This document shows positions 8,439-16,708 of a stretch of 26,487 nucleotides of DNA, one piece after another. The stretch covers positions 1-26,487 of the forward strand of contig CAZNUA010000048.1 of the NCBI GenBank assembly GCA_964576115.1, given 5' to 3'. This DNA is from CAYSYY01 sp964576115 [NCBI: uncultured Gemmatimonadota bacterium]. Its GTDB lineage: Bacteria > Blakebacterota > Blakebacteria > Blakebacterales. Both the position numbers and the translations under genes were made by a program. The notes beneath the pieces are model-generated. The model did no database searches, was not told where the DNA came from, and saw only the letters and a list, made by a program, of their open reading frames with translations. Numbering within the stretch: position 1 is the stretch's first letter; the number at the start of each line of letters is the position of its first letter.

Positions 8439-8748
8439 GGTGGATTGTACCCTTCGCGTGGCGGTGGCAGTCGGTCGGGCCGAGATGACAGCAGTTCTGT
8501 GCCGATGGGAGGAGTCTATCACTCCACTGCCGGCGATATCCACCACCAGCATCGCTGTTTTCAGACTCGATACCTCAATCGCGGCGGCGGCCGGTGCGAC
8601 GTTCCGATCGGCCAGCCGTTGCTGTTTCCTTCTGCAGAATCGGAAGGGTCAGAGCAGACGCGGTGTTGTTGATACCCGTGTCGGCAGGCAGAGAATCAAT
8701 CCGGACCTCACCTGTTCACGGTATGATGCTTCAACCGATGGCGTTACC
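8439..8748. other. intergenic region, 310 bases
   Basis: This gap separates the end of ADOP-2 (8749) from the start of the DUF1080 gene (8438). It should hold the promoter of the DUF1080 gene, but I see no convincing -35/-10 pair, no clear terminator hairpin with a T-run, and no RNA gene. A plus-strand frame is open through most of it, but it has no recognisable protein character. Confidence 0.5.
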
Positions 8749-11418
8749 TCACTCCTGCCGCAGGGTTGAAGCCGGGTCAATCGCCGTTGCCCGGCGGGCC
8801 GGCAGGTAGCCGGCGGCGGTGGAGACGACCAGGAGAACCACCCCCACCCCGATGTATACCATCGGATCACCCGGACTGACATCGTAGAGAAGCCCTGCGA
8901 TCAGGCGGCTCAGCACTCCCGCGCAGACGGTGCCGACGAGGATGCCGACGCCGGTCAGCAGCAGCCCCCGGCCGGTGATCAACCAGATGATTCCGGAACG
9001 TCCGGCGCCGAGGGCGGAGCGGATTCCGATCTCGGCCGTACGGCTGGTAACCAGCCAGGAAAGCAGGCCATAGAGTCCGACCATGCAGAGACTCAGGGCT
9101 ATCGCGGCGAAGAGGCCGAGCAGGATCACCTGCAGACGGCGGGGTGCCACCGAGTCGCTGATGATGTTCTCAAAGGTGGTGATCCCGGCCAGCGGCAGTT
9201 CGGGATCCAGTTGTCCAACTACCTCCCTCAGGTCCGCGATCGTCTCCCGGGGAGGGTCGGCGGTCCGGATGACCAGGGTCATGGATCGGGGTGTGGAGAA
9301 CTGGAGGTTGGAGAGGTAGATGCCGGGGAAGGACTCGGTCTCCAGACCGTACTGCCTGACATCGCCGACCACACCGATGATCTCCCACCCGTCGTCTTCG
9401 GAGTCCCCCTGATATCTGACTCGCTGACCGAGCGGATCATCATCGGAGAACATCTGCCGTGCGAATGATGCATTGATGATCGCGACCGTCGGGGTTTGCG
9501 GGGTGTCCTGTTCCGAATCGGGCCGCCGCCCCGTCAGCAGGGGGATCTGCATGGTCTCGAAATAGCCAGGTTCGATATAGCGCCTTTGACAGTCGATCGG
9601 TTCGATGTCGGGGCGTCCGGCGACTTCGAAGTAGTGTGATCTGCCTCCGCGAAAGGGCAGGCCGTCGATCCCTGAGATCGAAGTGAAAGCCGGTAACCGC
9701 TCGATTGTGCGGCGAAGCTCGGCATGAAACAGGCGGGCGTGCTCCGGGGTCGGGTAGCGGGCTGCGGGCAGAGAGATTTCGGTGATGAGCAGATGGTCGG
9801 GTTCGAATCCCACCTCGACCTGCAGCAGGCGATCGAGACTCCTCAGCAGCAGCCCGGCCCCGACCAGGAGGGTGAGCGCAAGGGCCACCTCGGCCACGAC
9901 CAGGACGCTCTGCAGCCGGAAGCGGCCCCGGCCGGGTACCGGCGGTCGTTCGCCGGAGCGCAGCCCGGTCAGGATATCACGCCGGCTTCCGGAGAACGCC
10001 GGGGCCAAACCGACGACGACTCCAGCCAGCACCGAAATCCCGGCGGTGAAGAGAAGCACCGCGTGGTTCATTCCAATCCCGGCCGACCGGGGCAGACCGG
10101 TGCCCAGACCCCGGACGATCAGCTCGATTCCGAGCCAGGCCAGGGCGATGCCGATAATCCCGCCGAACAGAGCCAGTACGAAACTCTCGGTCAACATCTG
10201 CAACAGGAGTCGTCTCCGTCCCGCCCCCAGGGCCAGACGGACCGCCATTTCGCGTCGCCGGGTTTCAGCCCGTGCCAGGGTCAGATTGGTGACGTTGGCG
10301 CAGGCGATCAGCAGCACCATGAGCACCGCCCCCAGCAGCATCAGCAGCGGGGCGCGAATATTGCCGATATACGTAGACAGCAGCGGACGCACCCGCCACT
10401 GCCAGCCGTCATTCGTAGCCGGGTACCGCACGGCGAGATCGGCCGCGATGCCTTCGACTTCATCAACGGCGGCGGCGAACTCGACTCCCGGCTTCAGGCG
10501 GGCCAGTACCCGCAACCAGTGGCGGCCCCGGCCGAGCCTGTCCTGACCGGTCCAGGCACAGGGCAGGCAGAGGTTCACCTCCCCGTCTTCGAAGTGGAAG
10601 TCGGCCGGCAGAACGCCGATGACGGTATGCGGTTCCCCGTCCAGGGTGATTGATTCGCCGATGATACTTTCGCGACCGCCGAACCGGCTCGACCAGAAGG
10701 CGTGTCCCAGCAGGACGACCGGTTCGGCTCCGGCCTCATCATCAGTCGACAGGATCGGTCGACCGATCACGGGCAGGGCGCCCAGCATCTCAAAGAAACC
10801 GGCCGAGACCCGCAGGCCCGCAACGACTTCTGGATCACCCTGCCCGGTCAGGGTGGCCGATCGTGGATAGTACGTCCCCACTTCCTGCAGCAGGGTGGAG
10901 CGCTGGCGCAGATCCTCGAAATTGGGGGGCGAGAATCCCATGAACCAGCCCTCGGGAGCCCGCTCATCTATCATGATCAACTGTTCGGAATCAGGATAGG
11001 GCAGGGGCGCGAGGAGCACCCCCTGCACCACACTGAAGATGGCGGTGTTGGCCCCTATCCCCAGCGCCAGGGTGATGATCACGACCAGGCTGAAACCGGG
11101 ATACCGATGCAGGGTTCTGAGAGCAAGATGGGCATCACTCCGGCGATCTTCGAAGAACCGGACCAGGCGCAGACGTCGGTCCCGCGACTGGATGTCCCGG
11201 CGGCCCTGGCGGTCACCCGCTTCAAGATCACCGAACCGGCGCAGCGCTTCCCGGCGAGCCTCTTCGGGATCCCAGCCCTCGGCGATGAGATCCCCGGTCA
11301 GGGCTTCGAGGTGGAAGCGATGCTCCTGCTCCACCTCGGCTTCGATCGGGATTGAGTTCACATCGGGTCGCCGGCCGGTGATGTGTCCGACCCGCCGCCA
11401 CTTTTCTTTCCCGGTCAT
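8749..11418 (-). CDS. ADOP-2: MacB/FtsX-type orphan ABC permease
   Basis: This 889-residue protein has a soluble prefix (residues about 27-70) with EHRFHLEALTGDLIAEGWD followed by PEEARREALRRFGDLE, the helical 'permease prefix' typical of ADOPs. Two MacB/FtsX units follow. The first membrane helix is at about 110-135 (ITLALGIGANTAIFSVVQGV), the middle block is NVTNLTLARAETRRREMAVR, and the C-terminus is ARRATAIDPASTLRQE. It would sit in the inner membrane with two periplasmic domains; cargo unknown and no ATPase adjacent. The frame runs open to 11661, but that part overlaps PadR-2 and is not protein-like. ATG at 11416-11418 follows the PadR-2 stop by two bases (TGA-GC-ATG) and has GGAG 8 bases upstream, indicating coupled translation. 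Confidence 0.91.
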   Translation of the reverse strand: MTGKEKWRRVGHITGRRPDVNSIPIEAEVEQEHRFHLEALTGDLIAEGWDPEEARREALRRFGDLEAGDRQGRRDIQSRDRRLRLVRFFEDRRSDAHLALRTLHRYPGFSLVVIITLALGIGANTAIFSVVQGVLLAPLPYPDSEQLIMIDERAPEGWFMGFSPPNFEDLRQRSTLLQEVGTYYPRSATLTGQGDPEVVAGLRVSAGFFEMLGALPVIGRPILSTDDEAGAEPVVLLGHAFWSSRFGGRESIIGESITLDGEPHTVIGVLPADFHFEDGEVNLCLPCAWTGQDRLGRGRHWLRVLARLKPGVEFAAAVDEVEGIAADLAVRYPATNDGWQWRVRPLLSTYIGNIRAPLLMLLGAVLMVLLIACANVTNLTLARAETRRREMAVRLALGAGRRRLLLQMLTESFVLALFGGIIGIALAWLGIELIVRGLGTGLPRSAGIGMNHAVLLFTAGISVLAGVVVGLAPAFSGSRRDILTGLRSGERPPVPGRGRFRLQSVLVVAEVALALTLLVGAGLLLRSLDRLLQVEVGFEPDHLLITEISLPAARYPTPEHARLFHAELRRTIERLPAFTSISGIDGLPFRGGRSHYFEVAGRPDIEPIDCQRRYIEPGYFETMQIPLLTGRRPDSEQDTPQTPTVAIINASFARQMFSDDDPLGQRVRYQGDSEDDGWEIIGVVGDVRQYGLETESFPGIYLSNLQFSTPRSMTLVIRTADPPRETIADLREVVGQLDPELPLAGITTFENIISDSVAPRRLQVILLGLFAAIALSLCMVGLYGLLSWLVTSRTAEIGIRSALGAGRSGIIWLITGRGLLLTGVGILVGTVCAGVLSRLIAGLLYDVSPGDPMVYIGVGVVLLVVSTAAGYLPARRATAIDPASTLRQE

Positions 11419-11420
11419 GC

Positions 11421-11759
11421 TCAGATCTCCGCGGATCGCAGGACGACATCCATCGCCCTGACGTACTGACGCCAGCCGTCGGTCTGGACCTGCAGATGCT
11501 CGGCCCCGGCCGGTGTCAGATCGTAGTACTTGGCTTCCCGACCGGTGGCTGAACGCCTCCACTCTGAACCCAACCAGCCCCGTTTCTCGAGCCGTCGCAG
11601 CGACTGATAGAGGGCACTGTCCTCTATCTTGATGGCTTCGCCCGTCTTGCGGTGAACCCACTTGCTGATGTCGTAGCCGTGCATCGGCTGCAGACTGACC
11701 ACTTTGAGAATCAGCAGATCGAGGGTGCCGCGCAGCAGTTCAAGGGATTCCCGGCTCAT
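11421..11759 (-). CDS. PadR-2: acidobacterial-type PadR regulator
   Basis: This 112-residue protein opens LLRGTLDLLILKVVSLQPMH and continues HGYDISKWVHRKTGEAIKIE, then DSALYQSLRRLEKRGWLGSE and REAKYYDLTPAGAEHL. This is the classic PadR winged helix of the type expanded alongside ADOP permeases (padR_acidobact group). Likely role: repressor of its own two-gene operon with ADOP-2. The start at 11759 is supported by GGGAG 8 bases upstream. The C-terminal dimer helix is short, ending AMDVVLRSAEI. Repeats rich in TGTAT upstream (11851-11896) are candidate binding sites. Confidence 0.92.
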   Translation of the reverse strand: MSRESLELLRGTLDLLILKVVSLQPMHGYDISKWVHRKTGEAIKIEDSALYQSLRRLEKRGWLGSEWRRSATGREAKYYDLTPAGAEHLQVQTDGWRQYVRAMDVVLRSAEI

Positions 11760-11850
11760 GGTTCAGCTCCCGTTCGGGCCAGTGTCCTGAGCCGCATATC
11801 CGCTACTATCCATTCCCGGTTATGCAATGAAAGCATGACTCAGAACATGA

Positions 11851-11896
11851 GATACAACTGAAGCAACAGATTCTGATGTATCAGGTTCTGCTGTAT
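11851..11896 (-). promoter_or_regulatory. candidate PadR-2 operator region: GATACA/TGTATC inverted repeat and 15-bp tandem repeat
   Basis: GATACA at 11851-11856 and TGTATC at 11877-11882 are inverted. TTCTGATGTAT (11871-11881) and TTCTGCTGTAT (11886-11896) are near-identical and spaced exactly 15 bases apart. The element lies about 90-140 bases upstream of PadR-2 in unusually AT-rich sequence. A TATACA (11892-11897, minus strand) might serve as -10. Function is inferred from position. Confidence 0.3.
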
Positions 11897-11967
11897 AAAC
11901 GGCTTCCATTCCAGAAATGTTGCCCGAAATCGTCAGCCGAGAATCGTTTATGAAATCCGACTCAAGC

Positions 11968-14634
11968 CTACTCCACCCGCAGAGCTTCCAGGGGATCGAC
12001 CTGCGAGGCCCGTCGGGCGGGAAGCCAGCCGGCCAGCGCAGAAACGAGGGTAAGAAGGAGAATCGCCGCCGTATAGGTCGCCGGATCCGATACGGTCACC
12101 TCGAAAAGCAGCCCCTGGAGTGCCCGGGCGGCGAGCCATGAAGCGGCGGCTCCCAGGATGATGCCTGCACATGCCAGCCTGACGGTCTGCATGAGAACGC
12201 GCACCCGCACGCCTGAGACGGACTCTCCGAGAGCCATCCGGATGCCGATCTCCCGCCTGCGCCGGCTCACCGCATACGAAATGACGCCGTAGATGCCCAG
12301 GGCGGCCAGGATCAGTGCGAAGAGGGCGAAGCCGCTGAGCAGCCACACCACCGAGCGCCGGGCGAACATCGCCCGGTCCACCAATCCCTGCACGGTCCGG
12401 AATTCGGTCACCGGCAGATCGGGATCGACGCGCTGAAGGGCGGCTCGCACCCGGGGCATGAGTTCTGCCGGCGGCCGCCCGCTCCTGATCACCAGATCGA
12501 GCGAACCGAAACCGACGCGATTCACCCGGACAGACATATAGAACTCATTGCCGGATTCCCGCTCGGGCCCGAAGTACCGCACATCGTGCACCACCCCGAT
12601 GACCCGCCACTCCGAACCCTGAGACATCAGGGATTGCCCGATCGGATCCCGGTCCGGCCAGAGGGTGTGCGCCATGGTCTCGTTGACCATGATGACCCGC
12701 TCGCTGGACGGGATCTCGGCCGGCGTGAACTCCCGGCCGACAAGGAGTGGGATATTCATGGCCGCCAGATACCCATCGCTGATGATGCGCGGGTGGGCCG
12801 GCACGAACTGATCCTGTTCGTTGTCCGGCCCGCTCGCCGTCACCCCCCAATTCCGCCAGCCGTAGTTCTGACCCAGCGGCAGGGCATCAGTCAGGCCCGC
12901 CGCCTCGACACCGGGAAGGGCGCGTACGGTGCGGAGAATTTCGTCGAGGTACACTTTTTCCGCCTCCCCCCCTTCTCCTCCCGACGGATCCACCCGCAGG
13001 GCCAGGACATGATCGGACTCAAAGCCCAGGTCCACCTCGAGAACGCTGACGAGACTCCGCAGCAACAAGCCCGTCCCCGTGAGCAGGAGGCAGGCCAGGA
13101 CGATCTGGGTGACGATGAGCGAGCCGCGCGCCCAACCGCGACGGTGACCGCCGTCTGAGGTGCGATCGCCTGCTTTCAGCGCCCCGTACGGTCCCGCCGC
13201 TGACACCCGCAACGCCGGCGCCAGGCCGAATCCCAGGCCGGTCAGAAGCGCGGCCGTCAGCGCGAATCCCAACGTGGCCGTATCAATCCGGACATGGTGA
13301 AGCAGGGGGATGGCTGCTGCCTCGATACGGGCCAGCAGCAGCGTTCCTCCAACCGCGAGCAACAGCCCGACCAGTGCACCGCAACCGGACAGTGCCAGAC
13401 TCTCGGTCAGCATCTGCCGGATCAGGCGTCCGCGGCCTGCGCCCAGCGCGACCCGGACGGCCATCTCCTTCTCCCGTGACGAGGCGCGCGCCAGAAGCAG
13501 GTGTGAGAGGTTGACGCAGACCAGCAGCATCACGAACGCGACCGCGACGGCGAGGATGAACACGGCCTGGCGGTGGGTGCCGCTTACCCGCTCGCGGAGC
13601 GGGGTGAGGCGCGGATCGAAATCGTTTCGCCAGTTCTCTCCCCCCCGTACCGGTTCGATGCTCTCACCGATCGCGGTTGCCTCGGCCCGGGCGGCTTCGA
13701 GGCTCACCCCCGGCGCCAGACGCCCGATCAGAGCCAGGGTGTTCCCCTGACGGTTGATCGCCGGACTCAAGGGGATGGGTACGAAGAGATCGACCCTGCT
13801 ACCCGGCGCAAACATCGCGGCGAAATCGAAGGACTGCGGCAGTACGCCCACGACCGTTACCGGGACATCATCGAGCAGGATCGGGCGGCCGACGACAGCG
13901 GGATCCGCAGCCAGGCTGCGCTGCCAGAAGCGATGACTCAGGAGCGCCGCCCGGGGCTCTTCCCAGGCGGATCCGGCGACTTCTTCAGCCGTGAAGAGCC
14001 GCCCGATCTGAGGCTCGACGCCCAGCAGTGAAAAGAAGTTCTCGAGAACCGGAACAGCGGTCACCCGTTCCGGTTCGCCGGCACCGGTGAAGTGGATATC
14101 GCCCGGACCGTAGAAAGGCGAGAACGCTGCTACATCAACCAGTGTCCGGCTCCGGGTTTTCAGTTCCTGCAGGTTTATCACCTGCACGGTCTGACTGGAG
14201 AGGTTGGTGCTTGTACCGTTGGCGATCCAGACCAGGCGGGAGGGATCCTCGAATGGCAGAGGACGCAGCAGCAGCGCGTTGACCACATTGAAAACCATAC
14301 AGCTCGCCCCGATCCCGAGTCCGACGATCAGGACGGCGAAGAGGGCCAGTCCGGCGTCCCGCCGCAGCACCCGGAGGAAATTGCACAGGTCCTGCCCGAT
14401 CGTCTCCACCACCGGCAATCCACGGTACTCCCGGTGCAGTTCCCGGGTCTGGTCCACCCCGCCGAGACTGATCAGGGCCCGGCGACGGGCCTCTTCGGCC
14501 GACAGCCCGCGCTTGAGGTTGTCCTGAATCGCCAGGTCGAGGTGGGCCGAGAGTTCGGCTTCGAAGTCCTCCTCCCGATCGCGCCGGCGGATCACCGCGA
14601 TCACCCGGGCCAGGAATTCCCGCAGGGCGTCCAT
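11968..14634 (-). CDS. ADOP-3: MacB/FtsX-type orphan ABC permease
   Basis: This 888-residue protein has the ADOP prefix at about residues 20-60 (DFEAELSAHLDLAIQDNLKR, then GLSAEEARRRALISLGG), followed by two MacB/FtsX units. The first membrane helix is at about 95-120 (LIVGLGIGASCMVFNVVNAL), the middle block is NLSHLLLARASSREKEMAVR, and the C-terminus is ARRASQVDPLEALRVE. It ends at a TAG codon. Inner-membrane location with periplasmic domains is expected; cargo unknown. The open frame to 15042 is an artefact of antisense to PadR-3 and its leader. ATG at 14632-14634 overlaps the PadR-3 stop (TGATG) and has GGAGG 7 bases upstream, the tightest coupling of the three PadR-ADOP pairs. Confidence 0.91.
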   Translation of the reverse strand: MDALREFLARVIAVIRRRDREEDFEAELSAHLDLAIQDNLKRGLSAEEARRRALISLGGVDQTRELHREYRGLPVVETIGQDLCNFLRVLRRDAGLALFAVLIVGLGIGASCMVFNVVNALLLRPLPFEDPSRLVWIANGTSTNLSSQTVQVINLQELKTRSRTLVDVAAFSPFYGPGDIHFTGAGEPERVTAVPVLENFFSLLGVEPQIGRLFTAEEVAGSAWEEPRAALLSHRFWQRSLAADPAVVGRPILLDDVPVTVVGVLPQSFDFAAMFAPGSRVDLFVPIPLSPAINRQGNTLALIGRLAPGVSLEAARAEATAIGESIEPVRGGENWRNDFDPRLTPLRERVSGTHRQAVFILAVAVAFVMLLVCVNLSHLLLARASSREKEMAVRVALGAGRGRLIRQMLTESLALSGCGALVGLLLAVGGTLLLARIEAAAIPLLHHVRIDTATLGFALTAALLTGLGFGLAPALRVSAAGPYGALKAGDRTSDGGHRRGWARGSLIVTQIVLACLLLTGTGLLLRSLVSVLEVDLGFESDHVLALRVDPSGGEGGEAEKVYLDEILRTVRALPGVEAAGLTDALPLGQNYGWRNWGVTASGPDNEQDQFVPAHPRIISDGYLAAMNIPLLVGREFTPAEIPSSERVIMVNETMAHTLWPDRDPIGQSLMSQGSEWRVIGVVHDVRYFGPERESGNEFYMSVRVNRVGFGSLDLVIRSGRPPAELMPRVRAALQRVDPDLPVTEFRTVQGLVDRAMFARRSVVWLLSGFALFALILAALGIYGVISYAVSRRRREIGIRMALGESVSGVRVRVLMQTVRLACAGIILGAAASWLAARALQGLLFEVTVSDPATYTAAILLLTLVSALAGWLPARRASQVDPLEALRVE

Positions 14635-14984
14635 CACCGGGCCTCCGCCGGCTCGGTTGACAGCACCCGGCCCATCACCTCCACCAGCCGCTCCCAGTAC
14701 TCCTTCTCGGAAGCCAGCCGGGCCGATCCTTTCTTGGTGATCTCGTAGAACTTGGCCTTCCGGTTGTTCTCTGAAGTGCCCCACCGGGCGCGGATCCACC
14801 CGCGGTTCTGCAGGCGGACCAGCGAGGCATAAATGGTGCCCTGGTTCAGCAGGATCTGGTCTCCGCTGGTCTGCTCGATACGCCGGGCCAGGCCGTAGCC
14901 GTGCAGCGGGCCCAGGGCCGTGAGGGTCTGCAGCACCATGATATCGAGGGTGCCCTGCATCAGGTCGATCTTCCGCCGTGTCAT
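14634..14984 (-). CDS. PadR-3: acidobacterial-type PadR regulator
   Basis: This 116-residue winged-helix protein contains LMQGTLDIMVLQTLTALGPL, HGYGLARRIEQTSGDQILLN and QGTIYASLVRLQNRGWIRA, then KAKFYEITKKGSARL, all standard PadR positions. It is likely the repressor of the PadR-3/ADOP-3 operon. The start at 14984 has AGGAG with close spacing upstream. Its stop shares one base with the permease start. Upstream on the minus strand, TATATT (15064-15069) is a possible -10 box, but no matching -35 is clear. Confidence 0.92.
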   Translation of the reverse strand: MTRRKIDLMQGTLDIMVLQTLTALGPLHGYGLARRIEQTSGDQILLNQGTIYASLVRLQNRGWIRARWGTSENNRKAKFYEITKKGSARLASEKEYWERLVEVMGRVLSTEPAEAR

Positions 14985-15234
14985 GACTCTCCTGCGGTTC
15001 TTCTGTGGTTCTCTCTGTTGTGCCTGAGGAGATCTGCATCACTCATGTGGCCATACAACAGGTAATATACGGAGGCCCCTTTCCCTTTGTTCCAGAAATA
15101 GGGCCCCACAATCCATTCGGGCTGACCCGACCGGTAACTACGGGAGATACAGCAACCGATCACAATCGTGAGAGAGAATCGTTGCATTCTGGAGTCTGAG
15201 AGCGTTGCGAATTGGATGCTATGAAGGCCTGCTA

Positions 15235-16536
15235 TCAGCTCCGCAGCTCCCGCAGACAGGGGGGCACCAGGTAGAGGTTGCCCATCAGCCGGCCGAGCAG
15301 GAAGGCGACGGCCGCGGCGGTGGCGCCGACCATGTCGAAGAGATGGATCCCGATCAGCAGGCAGGCCACGATCCCGGCCATCTCGATGACGGTGGCCCAG
15401 CTGATCGGGCTGGTGGTGCGGGCGTGAACCAGGAAGCCGCGCTGGGAGGAGAGCAGGACGGCCAGGGCGGGCAGCAGGGGCAGGATGCGGGCCGGGGTGA
15501 TGGCGAAGGCGGTCAGCTCGGGACTCAGACCCGAAATGATCCTGAACCAGACATCGGCCAGCGGGGTCCACGCGATCAGGGCGTAGGCGACCGAGGTTAC
15601 GAGAGCCAGGATCGCGCCGAAGCGGATCAGTTCCGCCAGATGTTCGCGCCGCCGGCCCAGCAGGGCGATGATCACTTCCTGGTAGCTGAGACCGATGCTG
15701 CGGAAGATGAAGGTCAGCGAGTTGAGCACCGGCATGACCGCCAGCGATTCGATCGGAAAGCGGGCCCGTCCCAGGAAGAAGGTGACCACCGGATGCACCG
15801 CCAGGCTGATGACCGACGTCAGCGCCAGCGGGTAGTAAAAGGTGGCGATGTTCCCGTAGCTCAGGGTCACCTCACCCTCGGTGCAGACCTCGCAGTTCGT
15901 AAAAAGCCGGCGGACAGTACCGCGGGCCATGAGCCGGGTGACGGCTGATTCGAGCACGACCGCGATCGAGAGAGCAAGAGCGCCGATGCTCGCACCGGGC
16001 AAATCGGTCATCACGATCAGCACCACGGCCGAAAGAGTGACCGAGAGCATCCGCACGACCGTCCCGTAGGCCACCCGGCGGGTCAGGTTGTCGCGGATGA
16101 GCAGGCCCTGATAAAAACGGCGGAAACCGATCGCCGCCGGCCAGGGCAGGAAGAGCAGCAGGGCCTGGTGGGTCAGTCCAGCCACCTCGGGGGGCACGTC
16201 CATGAGCTCGCGTACGAGCAGATTGAAGACGGAGGGCAGTAGCAGGACCACCATCCCGAGCGTGACCAGGGCGTTGAGCGCAAAGAGGAAGTTGCGCAGC
16301 TTGCGGAAGTTGTGGGGGGAATCAGCCAGGGCGGTGGAGGCACCCATGATCATGATCACCGGCGCTTCCACGATGATGGCGAAAGCGAAGGCTACGCCGT
16401 AGGCGGCCAGGTTGAACTTGGCTTCGGGCAGGCGCGCGATCACCGCCGCCAGGAAGGGGCCTTCGAAAGCCATCATCAGCCAGGTGGCCGCCAGCGGCGA
16501 CCAGAAAGCCGCGATTCGACGCAGGGGCAGGGTCAT
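15235..16536 (-). CDS. ANKH/MATE-like multi-pass membrane transporter
   Basis: This 433-residue protein is almost wholly hydrophobic, with about 12 predicted membrane segments, for example LMMAFEGPFLAAVIARLPEA at the start and MVGATAAAVAFLLGRLMGNL near the end. The halves resemble each other: FWSPLAATWLMMAFEGPFLA and FYYPLALTSVISLAVHPVV. This is the pattern of the MOP (MATE/flippase) superfamily and specifically of ANKH-like proteins, whose animal member exports ATP, citrate or pyrophosphate. The bacterial substrate is unknown. ATG at 16534-16536 is the conservative start but has no good ribosome site; GTG at 16567-16569 has AAGG 7 bases upstream and would add 11 residues. The frame is open to 16728, but that would run past the divergent gene's start at 16709. 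It is divergent from the B12 methyltransferase operon. Confidence 0.8.
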   Translation of the reverse strand: MTLPLRRIAAFWSPLAATWLMMAFEGPFLAAVIARLPEAKFNLAAYGVAFAFAIIVEAPVIMIMGASTALADSPHNFRKLRNFLFALNALVTLGMVVLLLPSVFNLLVRELMDVPPEVAGLTHQALLLFLPWPAAIGFRRFYQGLLIRDNLTRRVAYGTVVRMLSVTLSAVVLIVMTDLPGASIGALALSIAVVLESAVTRLMARGTVRRLFTNCEVCTEGEVTLSYGNIATFYYPLALTSVISLAVHPVVTFFLGRARFPIESLAVMPVLNSLTFIFRSIGLSYQEVIIALLGRRREHLAELIRFGAILALVTSVAYALIAWTPLADVWFRIISGLSPELTAFAITPARILPLLPALAVLLSSQRGFLVHARTTSPISWATVIEMAGIVACLLIGIHLFDMVGATAAAVAFLLGRLMGNLYLVPPCLRELRS

Positions 16537-16591
16537 TGAGGTGGAGCTGGAATTCAGATCGGGATGCACGTCAGAGCCTTGTTTCCCCTTC

Positions 16592-16603
16592 CGGTTCGAA
16601 CCG
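16592..16603. promoter_or_regulatory. 12-bp palindrome in the divergent promoter region
   Basis: CGGTTCGAACCG is a perfect palindrome between the divergent ANKH-like gene and the methyltransferase operon (gap 16537-16708). Copies of CCTTCCGG flank it at about 16587 and 16606. It is a candidate shared operator. No cobalamin or SAM riboswitch features are visible in this 172-base gap. Confidence 0.25.
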
Positions 16604-16708
16604 CTCCTTCCGGATCGGGAAAGAAGCGGGTGCGGCGGAACGCTTCCCCATACTATTGTTGGAGTTCGATTCCGGCCACCTCTGTCATACCGGAGCCCGA
16701 AATACGCC

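Noticed and set aside
8437-8769. 110-codon plus-strand frame in the gap before the DUF1080 gene
   Set aside because: It has no recognisable domain and no ribosome site, and it overlaps both neighbouring genes' ends on the opposite strand.
11419-11661. N-terminal extension of ADOP-2
   Set aside because: It overlaps PadR-2 in another frame; the coupled ATG at 11418 with GGAG upstream is better.
14635-15042. N-terminal extension of ADOP-3
   Set aside because: It runs through PadR-3 and its leader in another frame; the TGATG junction with GGAGG marks the real start.
11909-15183. TTCCAGAAAT and GAGAATCGTT both occurring upstream of PadR-2 (11909, 11939) and PadR-3 (15090, 15174)
   Set aside because: The spacing between the two words differs (30 and 84 bases) and their distance to the genes is not conserved, so chance is as likely as a shared element.
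16537-16708. Cobalamin or SAM riboswitch before the methyltransferase operon
   Set aside because: The gap is short and I find no B12-box or SAM-riboswitch core and no terminator-type hairpin before the gene.
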